From assembly GCA_037975125.1 (NCBI GenBank), contig CM075853.1:54320958-54384957 (forward strand): a DNA stretch of 64,000 bases, written 5' to 3'. Shown here piece by piece: positions 47,732 to 60,600 of this stretch (its first letter is position 1; each line of letters opens with the position of its first letter). The notes beneath the pieces were generated by a model, which was not told where the DNA came from, searched no databases, and saw only the letters and a program-made list of their open reading frames with translations. This DNA is from Latrodectus hesperus (Eukaryota > Arthropoda > Arachnida > Araneae > Theridiidae). Position numbers and translations under genes: made by a program.

Positions 47732-49841
47732 TATTATTGATTATTATAAAAAATTACATGGATTACCATGTTTGACCTGAAAAAATTAAACATTCACACT
47801 TTTGTCTTGTTAAATATTTAACATTTATTTATCTATTAACTTAGTTTAATAACTATTAATTTATAAATTAGTTTTTTTAATTAGCTTATATTTAATAACG
47901 AAGATGATGAGACCATATAATGTCTTCCAGAATGGTTGCTTTGATAAACGTTAGCTTCGTTTTTGAATACATTGCACAGATTTTAATTCAGTGAAACATT
48001 GATTCCTTCAGTTTCCCGTAATGCCACTTTTAAAATGGAGCATACGTTTTACTTCATTAAAACGCTAGTTTGCAGAAATCAAGAGCGAAAAAGAAAAATT
48101 GACAAGAAATTAGGAAAGATACCAGAAAATGGGTCAAGATAAAATTCTCAAGATGTAAATCAACCCTTACATTCATGATTGTATGATGCAAAAAATATTC
48201 AAAAATTGTATGATGCAACAAAAAAATTGAGCCCCAAAGTGCGACTCGTTGTATAAAAAATATATGATAGCAAATGACTAAAAATTCATAAGTAAAACCG
48301 TTTTATTAATGAAGAGCAATAAAATGCTATTGTAAGCCGCAAAATCATTCTTTGAAATATTTATATAAGCCGATATATCTTGGATATGGGATGGAGATAG
48401 TCCTATATTTATTGTAGAAAAATAACATTTAAATTTAGAGTAAATAAAATAATTTTTTTCAATACTGCTTCTTAATATATTGAAGAAAATTAATATAAAG
48501 TGCTTGTATCAAAATTCAAGAAATGGTTTACAATGGTATTAAAATATTGTGAACAATTTGGGTGTTTCTAATATTTAAAATAGCTCTTTTTTCATTAAAC
48601 AGTTCTTTGTCTTAAAAATTCCACTTACTAATAGTCTTGATCTAAAAAGTCACTCTAATTCCATTAATTAAGTTTTAGGAGCTGACATGAGCTTTTATAA
48701 TTCAAACACTGATAGCGATTTTTAAAATTAAATGCTAAGTTTCTCTATGCATTGAAAATACTATCTTTCAAAAGAAAATTTTCATTTTGATTTACACTAT
48801 GAAACCCAAATGAAATTCATCTAAAATGAAACTTCAATTGGTGAAGCTAATTCATCAAGCTAATTTCTCAGATTTTTATTCTAGTCTAAAATTAAGTGTA
48901 TTTAAGGGAATTTATTATTTCATATATAATAGAACAAAAAGTATTTTTCAATAGTTACTGATATTTCAGTTGTATTCGTACATCAATTAAGCACATTTTA
49001 CTGTTCCTATTTAATTCAGAAGTATTAAATGTGATGCATTCTTTGCTTTAGTAGGTTTGATTCGCATGAAATTTTTTAACAACTTGAAAAATAGTATCAT
49101 CTGAAAACTGTTAAAATAAACCCTTGTTATAACGTCTTTAATATTTTAAGGGTTCATGTTTCAATAAAATTTTATTTTTCTCGAGTGAAATTTGTGTTAT
49201 CATCCTAAGCTGTTTTTTATTTAGATTTGTACCACTCTAATGATTTATCTTGTGGGAAGTAGACTTATTTTACTGATCTAACATTTCCATATGCATTGTT
49301 TGGTCTTTTAGTATTGTATGCTATGTTTCTATATACTTTCATTTATCCATTTTCATAGTAAAAAAGTTGATTTTCCTAAGGCATAATTTAAAACCAAATT
49401 TCCAATGTTTGTCAGCATAGATTTTTGAATGTAAAATTAAGTATAATATATGTATATATTTTTAGCTATATTTTTAAAAATTTTTGTGTGGTTCCAGTGT
49501 AGTATTTTATATCTAAAACACAAAATTTTATATACATATATTTTATTAAAGTAGATTTTATAAACGAACTTTTCATTAAAATGCAATATGAATTTTAAAG
49601 AATATGCACATATATTTAAAATTTCATAAATGATTATATATGTATTTTTTCTTGATATAATATTAAATCTTAGATATTGCACAATTTAAATTCATTAAAA
49701 AAATTTTTTTTGTTCTAAAGTGTTTTGAAATATTAAATGATTGTACATTCAAATATACAGACGGATATTTCTATGTTGAGTTCTTTTGCTTCAGAAACTA
49801 TAGAATATAAATTCAGAAACGCAACAGGTATCTTCCATGCT

Positions 49842-50130
49842 CAACTCCGTGCAGGCAGATGAGCAATTAGGCCTCTGATCTTCAGCTCAGCAGCTCGTGG
49901 ATTCGATTCCCAATTCGGTAGTAAATGTTTTGATACCACATGGGCATAACCTAAGTCCTAAGACTGCTGTAAAGTATTTTAATACCTACCACGAAAGTAG
50001 CCTTCCAGGAGGACTTTTCAATGGCTAGTGGGCCGTATTCACATGTCTCAAGCCAGAAAATGTGGAAAAATTCCAAGTACTCTCTGAGAGATATGTTTAC
50101 AAAAAGCAGAAGCAAAAAATCCATATCTCA
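49842..50130 (+). mobile_element. probable tRNA-derived SINE, third family
   Basis: A-box-like GATGAGCAATTAGGCC followed by B box GGATTCGATTCCC. The body (ACTGCTGTAAAGTATTTTAA, GGAGGACTTTTCAATGGC) matches none of the other SINEs here. Boundaries are approximate. Confidence 0.5.
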
Positions 50131-50139
50131 TTGTTTAAC

Positions 50140-50225
50140 AATGGCTAGGATCGAACCTGGAAGCATTTATTCTGCAGAGAGGTGTTCTGTAATTAAGTGA
50201 CGGAGTACCATAGGGGAATCGATGT
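50140..50225 (-). mobile_element. possible SINE head in opposite orientation
   Basis: On the minus strand GGTACTCCGTCACTTAATTA is followed by CAGGTTCGATCCTAGCC, a good B box. It abuts the plus-strand SINE, giving a head-to-tail inverted pair. Confidence 0.4.
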
Positions 50226-51366
50226 TCAAAATTAATCGAAATCCAAATTAAATTCAGGCCTCGATCAAATCAACCCTTGTAAGTAAAAAGAAATCGTAGT
50301 CTGATAAACAACTAATTAACAAAAAGTTCAACTTGTGTCTGTAATTGGTCTCGAGGCTTTTTAACCGCAAATATTCAGTTCTATGACTTATATCTATTAC
50401 GGCTGGGGTGAACCACGATGGAATGGCACATCTAAAATATCTACAAAATAAATTTACTTATATGGTAGTACGTTGTATTGCCTTATGAGCAAATTATTCA
50501 TTTGCATTTTTTACAATAAAGTATAAAACTTCTTACGGTTAGGATGGAAATGTTTTATTACGATAATCTGAAAAATACTTAAAGCTTCTAGAAAGCAAAT
50601 AATTTTTTTTCTAGCCAATTATTCTCATTGTATATACATCATTATATATGATTTTATTGAATATCAGTTAATTATCATTTAAATCATAAATGAAGAAATG
50701 CTAAAAAAATTGTGTGCTATATATAAACTCCACAAAATAAAACAAGATTTTAATTTTACTTGCATATTTTGTAATTTTATTATATTTTTCAAAGTCGATT
50801 TTATCAGTATAATACTTAGTTATGAGATGTTTATGAAAAAAGAAACATTTGTATGAAGAGATCTGAAAATCTCATATAAAATTAGATACATTTATTTTTA
50901 ATAAAATTACATTTTTTGATTTAAATTAGGTTCGGATCGAAATTTACTCGATTTGAAATATTTTTCTAATAGGAAATGTGTCTATTGTAAATTGTATATC
51001 TATATTGTATTATAAATTTGTACATATTCTGCATATTTATTCCTATATATAAATTGTATATTTTTATCTTTATACTATAAATTAACAAAGGTTTGGAAAA
51101 TACAAGTAGCTTAATATTTTTTGGTCACCTTATACAAATTATTATTAAAGTATTTTGAAATTTTACCTTTAATAAGAAAACGTGTCTGGATTTATAGTTA
51201 ATACATTCTAATATTTTTCGTTATCACCAAAAAACAATTATTTATTATAATATATTGAAGAATCTCTTAAAAATTATTATGTAATACATCTGACTTAAAA
51301 TCAATAATTGACGTTAAATCAATAAATTGACGTCAAATCAATAATTAATGCTACTTTAAAAATGTA

Positions 51367-51372
51367 TTTATT
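51367..51372 (-). terminator. poly(A) signal candidate of astacin gene C
   Basis: AATAAA on the minus strand, only 6 bases after the stop. If used, the 3' UTR is extremely short. Confidence 0.45.
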
Positions 51373-51378
51373 TTCCTT

Positions 51379-51605
51379 TCAGTTACATTCATAAAGTTTG
51401 TTAATACGAAAGGCATCACTGGCGCTCAAAGCTCCTTTGTCATAGGGCTCCAGGAGTTTGACGCCCCTTTTCTTGGCTTTCATGGTGATCTCGTATCCAT
51501 TGGCCGAGAAAGCACTCTCTCCATACAACATGATGGAATTGTAATCGAATTTGTTGAATATCTTCTCCTCGTTGGGCTTAAATTTCTCGAATTGATCTTC
51601 CATTC
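51379..51605 (-). CDS. gene C exon 6, Met-turn and C-terminus
   Basis: [18 protein letters not shown] and last Cys in YECN before TGA. It begins GMEDQF, resembling the ESAKDQF start in gene A. Confidence 0.93.
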
Positions 51606-54600
51606 CTAAGAAAGAAAGCAATACAAAATGTGATGATTACATTAGCATTTAAGAAGAATATTTGAAGTAAATGGAAAATAGGACTGTAAAAGGGCCGTGG
51701 TAGCCTAGTGGTTAGGATATCTGCCTTCCATCCGGAAAGGTGGGGTTCGATTCCCAATGGCGCCAAAGACCCACTGAGTACATGCGACATATCGCTCGTT
51801 AAATCTGTGGAATCGAAAGTCCTGTGGTCGGTCGTTGAGCAGTTACCATGGGTACAATGGTGTGGAGAAATTTACTCCCTCTTCAGATCAATGCCAAAAT
51901 TGAGGATGTAGATCCTCTGGTGCTGCCATCTATCGGAGGATTTGAAGAGCAAAAGTCGTACTTTCACCTTTATGGGGAACTGATTAAACGAAAGACGCTC
52001 CCAATTGACTTAAATTCGCATAGCCAAGGCACAGCGAGTTTGGCTTGTCCAAGTGTCATTAGTAACAACAACAACAGGATTATAAATATAAGTTTGGTTA
52101 ATTTTTTGAAGCTATTAATTCCTTACTGAATTATACTTTATTTAAGAATATCTACATCGAAAATTTATTAGAAAAGTTAAAATACTTTATCATATTTTAA
52201 AATTAGGATTGAGTCGCTGTAGGATTGAGATACTTGGGAAACTTTACAATAGAGATTCTAGGAATTAAGGAATTTTGAACTTCACAATGTTGTGCTGTAT
52301 GTCATTGGGAAGGGCTAGAAATGTCCGGATACAAATTTTTTCTTGTAGAGGAGCCTCTTGTGATCATTTTGAGGTATTAATATTGAAAATAACTTTATTA
52401 GAGTCATAACAATCTGCATTCTTAGAAAAAATAGATTCTTAAAGAAAGGGGGGTGGTTAGAACATTTTTAACTGCATGTACTACATGTACAAGAACTTTG
52501 TTGCAGACACTGCTGACACCAGGTGGTCCCTTAGGATGTTTTCTACATGTACAAGAACAATAGTGCATCTCCAATAATAATTGGCAGAAATACAGTTAAA
52601 AATACTTGGGCTTGTTAATTTATTCTTTAATTTCCAAATTTGTACGAAGTTTTAGTAAGTTCATATAATAAATATTAACCAGTAATAAATTGATTAATAG
52701 ATGTTCTTAACTGACCACTTTCGTAAAGAGAGAAGAAAAGCAGTTTTGTAGTTAATTTATTCTTTAGATTTGGGAGAAAAGGAAATACTATTGGCTTTCA
52801 ATAAAACTTGTGCCAAACGATGGCGAGTAGAGCATATGTACTTCAAGAGCGCCAAAAAGGCAAAAATACAAACTTTGATTTTTGTTATCACGAATTTTGT
52901 GAATTACATATTTAAGAATAGTTATATTATTTTGGATTAAGAAAACAGAGATAAATTAATTATGCAAAGTCTAATTTTCTCAGGAATTTCAATGATTTTT
53001 CAATTTGTAAAAAAAAAAACTGAAAATAATTTTCATTAAAATTTTATTTTAAAAATTAGATTATTTTAAAAAATCTAAATTTTAAAATGAAATTTTAATG
53101 AAAAAATTTAATTAAAACTAACGGTAGGAAGAAAGCAGTAGGATTAATTAATAAAAATTTAATCCTACTGCTTTAAGAATATAGTATGAGAATTTTAGGA
53201 TTCAGATTCAGAGATATACAAAAGTTATTCTTTTTGTATATCTCCACGAGAGAAAAATCTAGATCTGCTTATAGCACTGTCTTATTATAATATTATGTAA
53301 GTAAAATAATTAAACGAAGACCTTTTGCTTGAATATACTCATAAAATGAATTGGAGATAACATTCCACATATAATTTTCGAGTATTCATTACTGATTATT
53401 TTACTGTAATAATAATTATTTTACCATTTTTCCTCTTTAAATTATAAACTGTTTACTTAAATTTTTTTATTGGAGTCAAAATCATTTTATATTAATTGTC
53501 AAATGTTTATAAGGATTATAGGTGGAAAATTATTTAAATTAAATACCATAAGTACATGATGATAAAAAAGTGTTTTTTTTTAAGTGATGATAAAAAAGTT
53601 TTAAAAGTGAATCTGAATAAATATGTGTAACGAATGTTTAAATACCATATTTATAGTTCCTAGTGTTTGCTTATTACATATAAATATCCAGAGGTAGCTT
53701 TTGTTTGTTTTGTTTTAAATATGTAAAGTTTACTTTTTTAATAGAATTCTATTAATTTATGTGTATGTTTATGATAAAAAAATGTTAATATATTATTTCA
53801 TTTTTTTTTGATTATTCGTAAATTCACCATTAATTTTGACATTAAAATTGCAATATAACATATATTCTAAACTATCATATTTTCAACATGTTAATACGTG
53901 TTACAAATAAAATATAGTACTTTTTACAGTAAATTTTTTATAATCATACCAAAATTCATTAATTAAGAAACAGTTTTGGTAATTTTCCTACTATTTTTTC
54001 ATCAAGCCTAAGACCTTATTTTTAGATATTTTTAACCAAAAAAAATTTTTTTTCTTATTTTGATACAATTCTTGGCATTGTATTTATATGTTAAATTTGC
54101 TTATTGCTCGGTTAATATTCCCTTTTAAATATTTGTTGCTTTTACTTCCGATTTTTTTACCATTTGCCTCTCCAATCAACACATCTTGTCAACTGATGCC
54201 GTATAATCCAGGTTTAAAATTCTGAATTTTTTTGGCGATGAAGAAATGTTGCCAAGATGACGTACTGTGACGTGTGCGATGACGTAAATACTAGGGTTGT
54301 TAATATAGAATTTTCTGCATAATTTTTATTGGTCTCCATATCTATGGCGTAATAAAAATCAGGTTGCTAAATACATAAGAGAAACCGCCAAAAAATTATC
54401 AAACTCAGAATTTGGCCTCCTAGATTATACGGCATCTGTGCCCACATATTTTAGAGCACAACCCTTTTTACTAGTTGCAGATAGCTTTAATTTCTGCAAT
54501 TATCGACGATCACAAATGATTAAAGTTCAGTTCTCATTCTGTTTTTATTTTATATAGTACTTTTCTTCTCTCTTTACGAAAGTGGTCAGTTAAAAACATC

Positions 54601-57600
54601 TATTAATCAATTTATTACTGGTTTATATTTATTTTATAAACTTACTAAGACTTCGTACACATTTGGAATAGTCTTATTTTACAGGAATAATAATTTGAAA
54701 ATATTAATCAATATTCAACAAAAAGTTTTTGGAATATATATAATTGTATGTGCTTCTTAACAATTTTAAAATCTTCTGTTTAATTTAAAAAAGGATATAT
54801 CTAATTCAAAGGCAGATTTAAGGAATGATTACCGGGGGCGATGTTGTCCCAATAGATGATGAGGTAGTCGTCTCGGTCGGATCGGTTCTGCTCATGCGCA
54901 AATCCAATGGCATGAGTTAGCTCGTGGATGATGGTTCCAACTGGGTCACAACCTCTTCCAAGGGACACAGGTTGCATGCCACCTGTTTTGCCCCAGTATG
55001 AATAGCACCTGTTATAATGACAAATATGCAGATAACATTCTATCCATTAATAAAAAATATTGTTTAAAGGATTAAAGAAAAGTCTCTTTGAATCAATGCG
55101 CCGAGGCGTGTGGCAGCGGTGATCCCTAACAATTGCGGCTACTGATTTTGACAGCAACCACACTTCACAGAAGTCTATAAATTTTATAATTTGATATTTG
55201 GTTAACATGTTATGTACAAATTAAATTTTGTTGCGATATCTGTCTTTCTTGGTGTTGCAATTTGGGTGGCCATCAGTGTACTTTAATGGTTGGTGTAGTC
55301 TGCGTTTCTTCAAATTTTTATGCATGCAAACAAACTCTAATTGGTGGTATTCCATTGAATTGGAAGATATCGGCTGAACCTTGCTTATTGAAGAATGTTT
55401 TGAATTTAAAGGCAAAAAAAGACATTTAATTTTTCATTTAAATTAATGAAAAGTTCTGATGTATGGGATACCAGTAGGAGTTGTAAAAATATGAATGTAT
55501 ATGAGAATCAATGGTAATAATTATGTACATTAACTTTCAATCCCAGTTTAGTGTTAAATGTTACGCAAATGTTTTCTTCCGCTGCTTGAGAATCAAATTT
55601 TTGGTCATTAGTCATATTTAGATTAAGTAAAACAAAATAACAAAAAAACTTTTAATGGGACAAAAGTTTTATTAATCAGTAATCAAAATTTAACGAGTAA
55701 TTTAAATGAAATAATTAAACCAAATATACTATAAATTTTCCTTCATATTTCATTTATTTAAATCCTCTTTTCTATTTTAGACGAATTCTCTACCTCCTTT
55801 TTACTGAACAGCGGTATATAAGAAGGAATATATGTGAGTAAATTTAATACAACTGTACTACTGTTATCTTTCTATTCACAAGTAAATGCTGGAAAATTAA
55901 ATTATAGAATCTTGGCTTATTTTGAGAAATGCATCGAATCCAACAATGTTAGACAACATTATAGTTTTCATATTACATATATTTAATTATATATATGTAT
56001 GTAATTGTATGTGTGTGTATAATCATGAAAAATAACAGTTATCTTTGAAATGAAATTACTACCTTTAAAACATTAAATTCAAAGTTTCTGAATTAAAAAA
56101 ATAATCTAATCCAATTACAACTTTTTTCTGTACATTTCTTTGCAATTATTAATGGTTTGTTAATTACTAATTAGTATTATCCAATCATTATCAATTGTTG
56201 GATAATACCGATTACTATGTTATAGATTTTTTAAATTATATGCATAAGAGTTATGTAATTAGGATAAAACATTATCTTGTTAAAATTATTATCTTTTACG
56301 TTGGAATTATTTTCTTGAAAATACAAATTTAAGAAGATTACAATTCAAAAATATTGAATACGCATTAAATTATATTGTGCCCAGTTCTTAGAAACTCTTT
56401 CTCAAATTTTACTAATCACTTTATTATTTAAGAGGATAAATGAAGTATGATTATATTTACAAAGGTATTTAATAGTATGATGACCTTTAGTTGTCATTGA
56501 TTTAATTAAATATAGTTAGATGTGTTATACTTCTTTGAATAATTACTTACCCATCTCCTTTAAATATATTAATGTAATCTACTTCATTTGTTCTTTTTAC
56601 AAATTTTATGCATGTTCTGGCAGATATGAGTCTCATAGCTTTTTCGATATTTGGTTTAAAACGAGCTGTGAATAAAAAAATATTCATTTGAAAATTATAA
56701 TTCATATAAACAAATTATAGGTTGGACTTCCATGTATTTACACAAATTTAAATATTTCTTAATCTAAATTTATAAAAATATTATATAAATTATAAAGGTA
56801 AAATTAACTATTTTATCCGTTTCTAAATAATAGAATATTTTTAAATTCTAACTCTATCTAAAATTAGGACTTTTCGTTTTAACTTATTAGAATATTATAA
56901 TAATTATACAAAAGTCTGGTTTTTAAGTCACTATATAACAATGAGCTAGTAGTCAATAAGTAATCATAAAAGTCACAGTAAAGTTTAGAAATAATTATTT
57001 CATAATATAATTCAAAATACTTTAATATTAATGAGTATTTATTAATCTCAAATTAGTTTTGACACACTACACATTCGATTATTTTTGCCAAAGTATAATT
57101 TTATTTTGGCACTATATATAAATGCATCATAATTTTACTTTTGCTTTCTGTGTAAACAGCATGAAAAGAATTACAACATATTTATTCAAATTGATTTAAA
57201 CTACTTTAATTAAATATTGTAATTAAATGAAGCAATTTTTCTTATAAAAGTAAAGGTTAAAATGTAGTTTCAAATCTTTATCGTTAAAATCTGAGATACC
57301 TTCGATATAACTTGTAATGATTTTTTAGCAGTTGTATTCAGAAGCACTGTATAACTCCAGATCTTTTTATACTATTTTATTTAGGAATTGGCAATTAAAG
57401 ATAAAGTCGGAATTTCGACTTACTTAAAGGGAAAAAATAAACTTAATCACCTAGTTAAATTAATTATTTTACTAGGTTAATTTAATGAAGTAGCAGCATT
57501 CAGATCTTTTACACGGAAGAATGGTTGCTTCATGATAGTATTATAAAGGTCACAATTTCGTTTAGTGAAGATAATTTTAAACTACTTCTGTTACTATATT

Positions 57601-60600
57601 AAGATTAATTAAGTAAGTTCAGGTTTTGGGGACTTTGCAATGAATTTACTGTAAATAATCTGATTTTCCTGTTCTTCCTTAGAATGCCAACTTTTATTAC
57701 ATTCTGTTTTTCTTTTGGACATTTTATTTTCAACTATAATAAGTAATATTTTTTAAAAAAAATGCGTAATTCTAAAAAAATATAGGAAAACAACGAATAT
57801 TTTTTTCATTGGAGAAAAATTAGGTGAAATTAAAAAAATTAAGAAATATTTGTTTGTAAGTAATCGTAAAGTAAATGAAAAACACAATAAAACACGTCAA
57901 AAACATTCTCAAAAACTGTACTTCAAAACTTGAAATCACGATAACTTATTCCAAACTATGGAGTGTTGTCACTCTTAACCATGCAGTATGCTGTGTTTTG
58001 GACATGTATTAAATATTTAAAAGGAGACTGAATAATTATGATAGATTGGAATTATTTGATTTGATATATTTATTGTTCTTTGAATCTATAAAAGATTTTA
58101 GATAAATATCTAATATTATATTAGTATTATTCACTGCACGATATTAAAAATGCAACCATAAGAAGTAATTGTAAAATAATTTGCATAATTTTCTGCCGTA
58201 GGCAGACGTGCTCCTTTATTTTGAAGACACGCTCATTTATCATACTTTTAATATAAAAATATATTCATGAAAAAGAAACGTATTTGGTTTCTGTTAAGAA
58301 AGTATTACATCTGACTTTCAATAAAGTTTTCGCCTCTATATTTTTATGCACAATCTTTGAATTCTTTATCATCATTTCTTAAACTGATTTTCCATATCTG
58401 TAAGCTGATCCTATTTCAGTGTTTTTCTGCGTTTTAGTACTATATATGTATGAGAATATATATACATATGGAAATTTCAAGTTTGAAAATGTTAATTGAT
58501 AATGTATTTTGATTAAATATGTTTGCCATTTGGTACCATTAAAACTGTAAGTATGCATGTTTAGGTTATAATGTCAGGTACAGTACAAGTTGTTGAAATT
58601 TCCTTACTAAGTATGCTGTCAATCTTGTATGGAATCACTCCTCCCGGCCATCTCATGGATTCAAGTGGGATACCATTGCGATCCTACAAAAAGAGTATTG
58701 AATAAAGGAATACAATTTAAAAATACTATTTTAAATTTTCTGTATTTTTTAAATTTCTTACGTATATTTATCAAGATAGACTTCAATAATATTACTTTTT
58801 TCTGTTGCAAATCACTCAATTATTTGCAATGAGAAAAATGATGTTCACAAAAAAAGAAAAGCTTGGGAAGCCTTAGTCTTAAAAATGAATTGAAAATTGA
58901 AAAAAAAAAAAAAAAAACTAGAATTAATTTGTCAAAAATTTTTTTATTTGAAATTTAGGAAGATATTAGATGTTATATGTAAAATTTAGCAATTAGATTC
59001 CAAATGGATTATTTAATACCATAGATTACTGAGTGATTTTAACTCTCATAGTGAGCATTTTGCTGAGGCCTTAGATTACTGAGTGATTTTAACTCTCACA
59101 GTGAACATTTTGCTGCGGCTATTATTTAATATCATAGATTTTACTGAGGGATTTTAACTCTCATAGTGAGCATTTTGCTGAGGCTATTATTTAATATCAT
59201 AGATTACTGAGTGATTTTAACTCTCATAGTGAGCATTTTGCTGACGCAATTATTTAATACCATAGATTACTGAGAGATTTTAACCCTCAAAGCGAGCATT
59301 TTGCTGACGCTATCAACAAAGTAATTATATTTTGAAACGAAATACGACAGGATTTTGTGTGACGCTATATTATTAATATTATTGACGTATTATTATTAAA
59401 AGTAGTAAAAAAAATTTGTTCACATTTTAGTAAATTATTGAAAATTTAAAGTCATAAAATTGTATTAATCATTTCTGTAAATTTTGATCGCAGCTGAAGA
59501 TATTTTCACTAAAAATTAACTTAATAAATAAAATAATTACTTAATGACTATTGACTACGAAATAAACAATGGTCAACAAATAGTCTCTCTATTTTTTGGA
59601 AAAAAATAGAAAATTTATTGTCAAATATTTCTTATAGTAAACCAGTTATTCTTATGTATGCACTCCAAATCCCCTAAAATATTTTAATTGCCTTTTAGTC
59701 TTCATCAAAAACAATAAAATGATTTTATTTATGTAACTGTATAATAAGCATAGAAGAAACTTAAAAAATGTATTCACATTCACTAAAAGACCTTCAATAA
59801 AAGCATTCACTTTTAAGAAATACAGAGCTATTTCCAAAGTGACGGATCCAAATGTGTCTCCATTTTTTGCTAGTTATCTAACTTGAATTTAAATTTTTCA
59901 CGCTACTGAATTTTTAATGATTCATTCAGTTGGATGTGTAATAAATTTCTTTCATTTGAATAAAGAAATAAAATTCTGCTATGATAAATTATGCAGAAAT
60001 AAAAGATTTTTCTTATCGTTAATAATGTGCAACAAAAATCATTTGAAAACATATATCTTTCTAAAAAATGCTCATAATATAGTAAGAAACATTTACTTTT
60101 AAATTTCTTAAAATATTTCCAGCTGATTTTATTGAAAACATAAATCATTCGGAATCCTTACATTATTGCTAAAATAGTGAGTTAGTAGAACTGCTTTCAG
60201 ATATTCACTCTAAAGATGGTGTCATTTGCAATAAATATTTTATTCATATTTCAAAAACTCAATTGAAAATTATTTTAGAATTAAATTTTAAAAAAGCTAT
60301 TTTTTAAAATTTTTTTTATAGTAAAAACGTTTACTTACTTCAATACTTTCGATTCCTAATATATCACCTTGGAAGAGATCAGGATTTTGCATGGGGTTAT
60401 AAGCCACTAGAAAACATGTTTAATGTTACTTAGATTTGTTTGCAAAAATAAACATACTGTGCATATTATTTTAAAGAAATTGTGAAAGCGAATGAAAGTC
60501 CAAAGTAATATTGGTTATACATTGATAATTTTTTCCTTACAATTACTATACAAATTAACAAAGTAAAAATTAATTGTAAATGAAGAAGAAACATGTATAT

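Larger units (their letters stand above)
47288..51366. other. spacer between genes B and C
   Basis: About 4 kb holding the gene B promoter, an (AT)n run and two SINE-like units. No other gene recognised. No clear TATA box stands out upstream of gene B. Confidence 0.5.

Noticed and set aside
51697..51765. tRNA gene
   Set aside because: It is the head of a SINE with an (AAC)n tail.
51848..52129. 93-codon open frame
   Set aside because: Lies inside the SINE and runs through its AAC tail.
59011..59314. CRISPR array
   Set aside because: Units are contiguous with no unique spacers, in a eukaryotic intron; it is a minisatellite.
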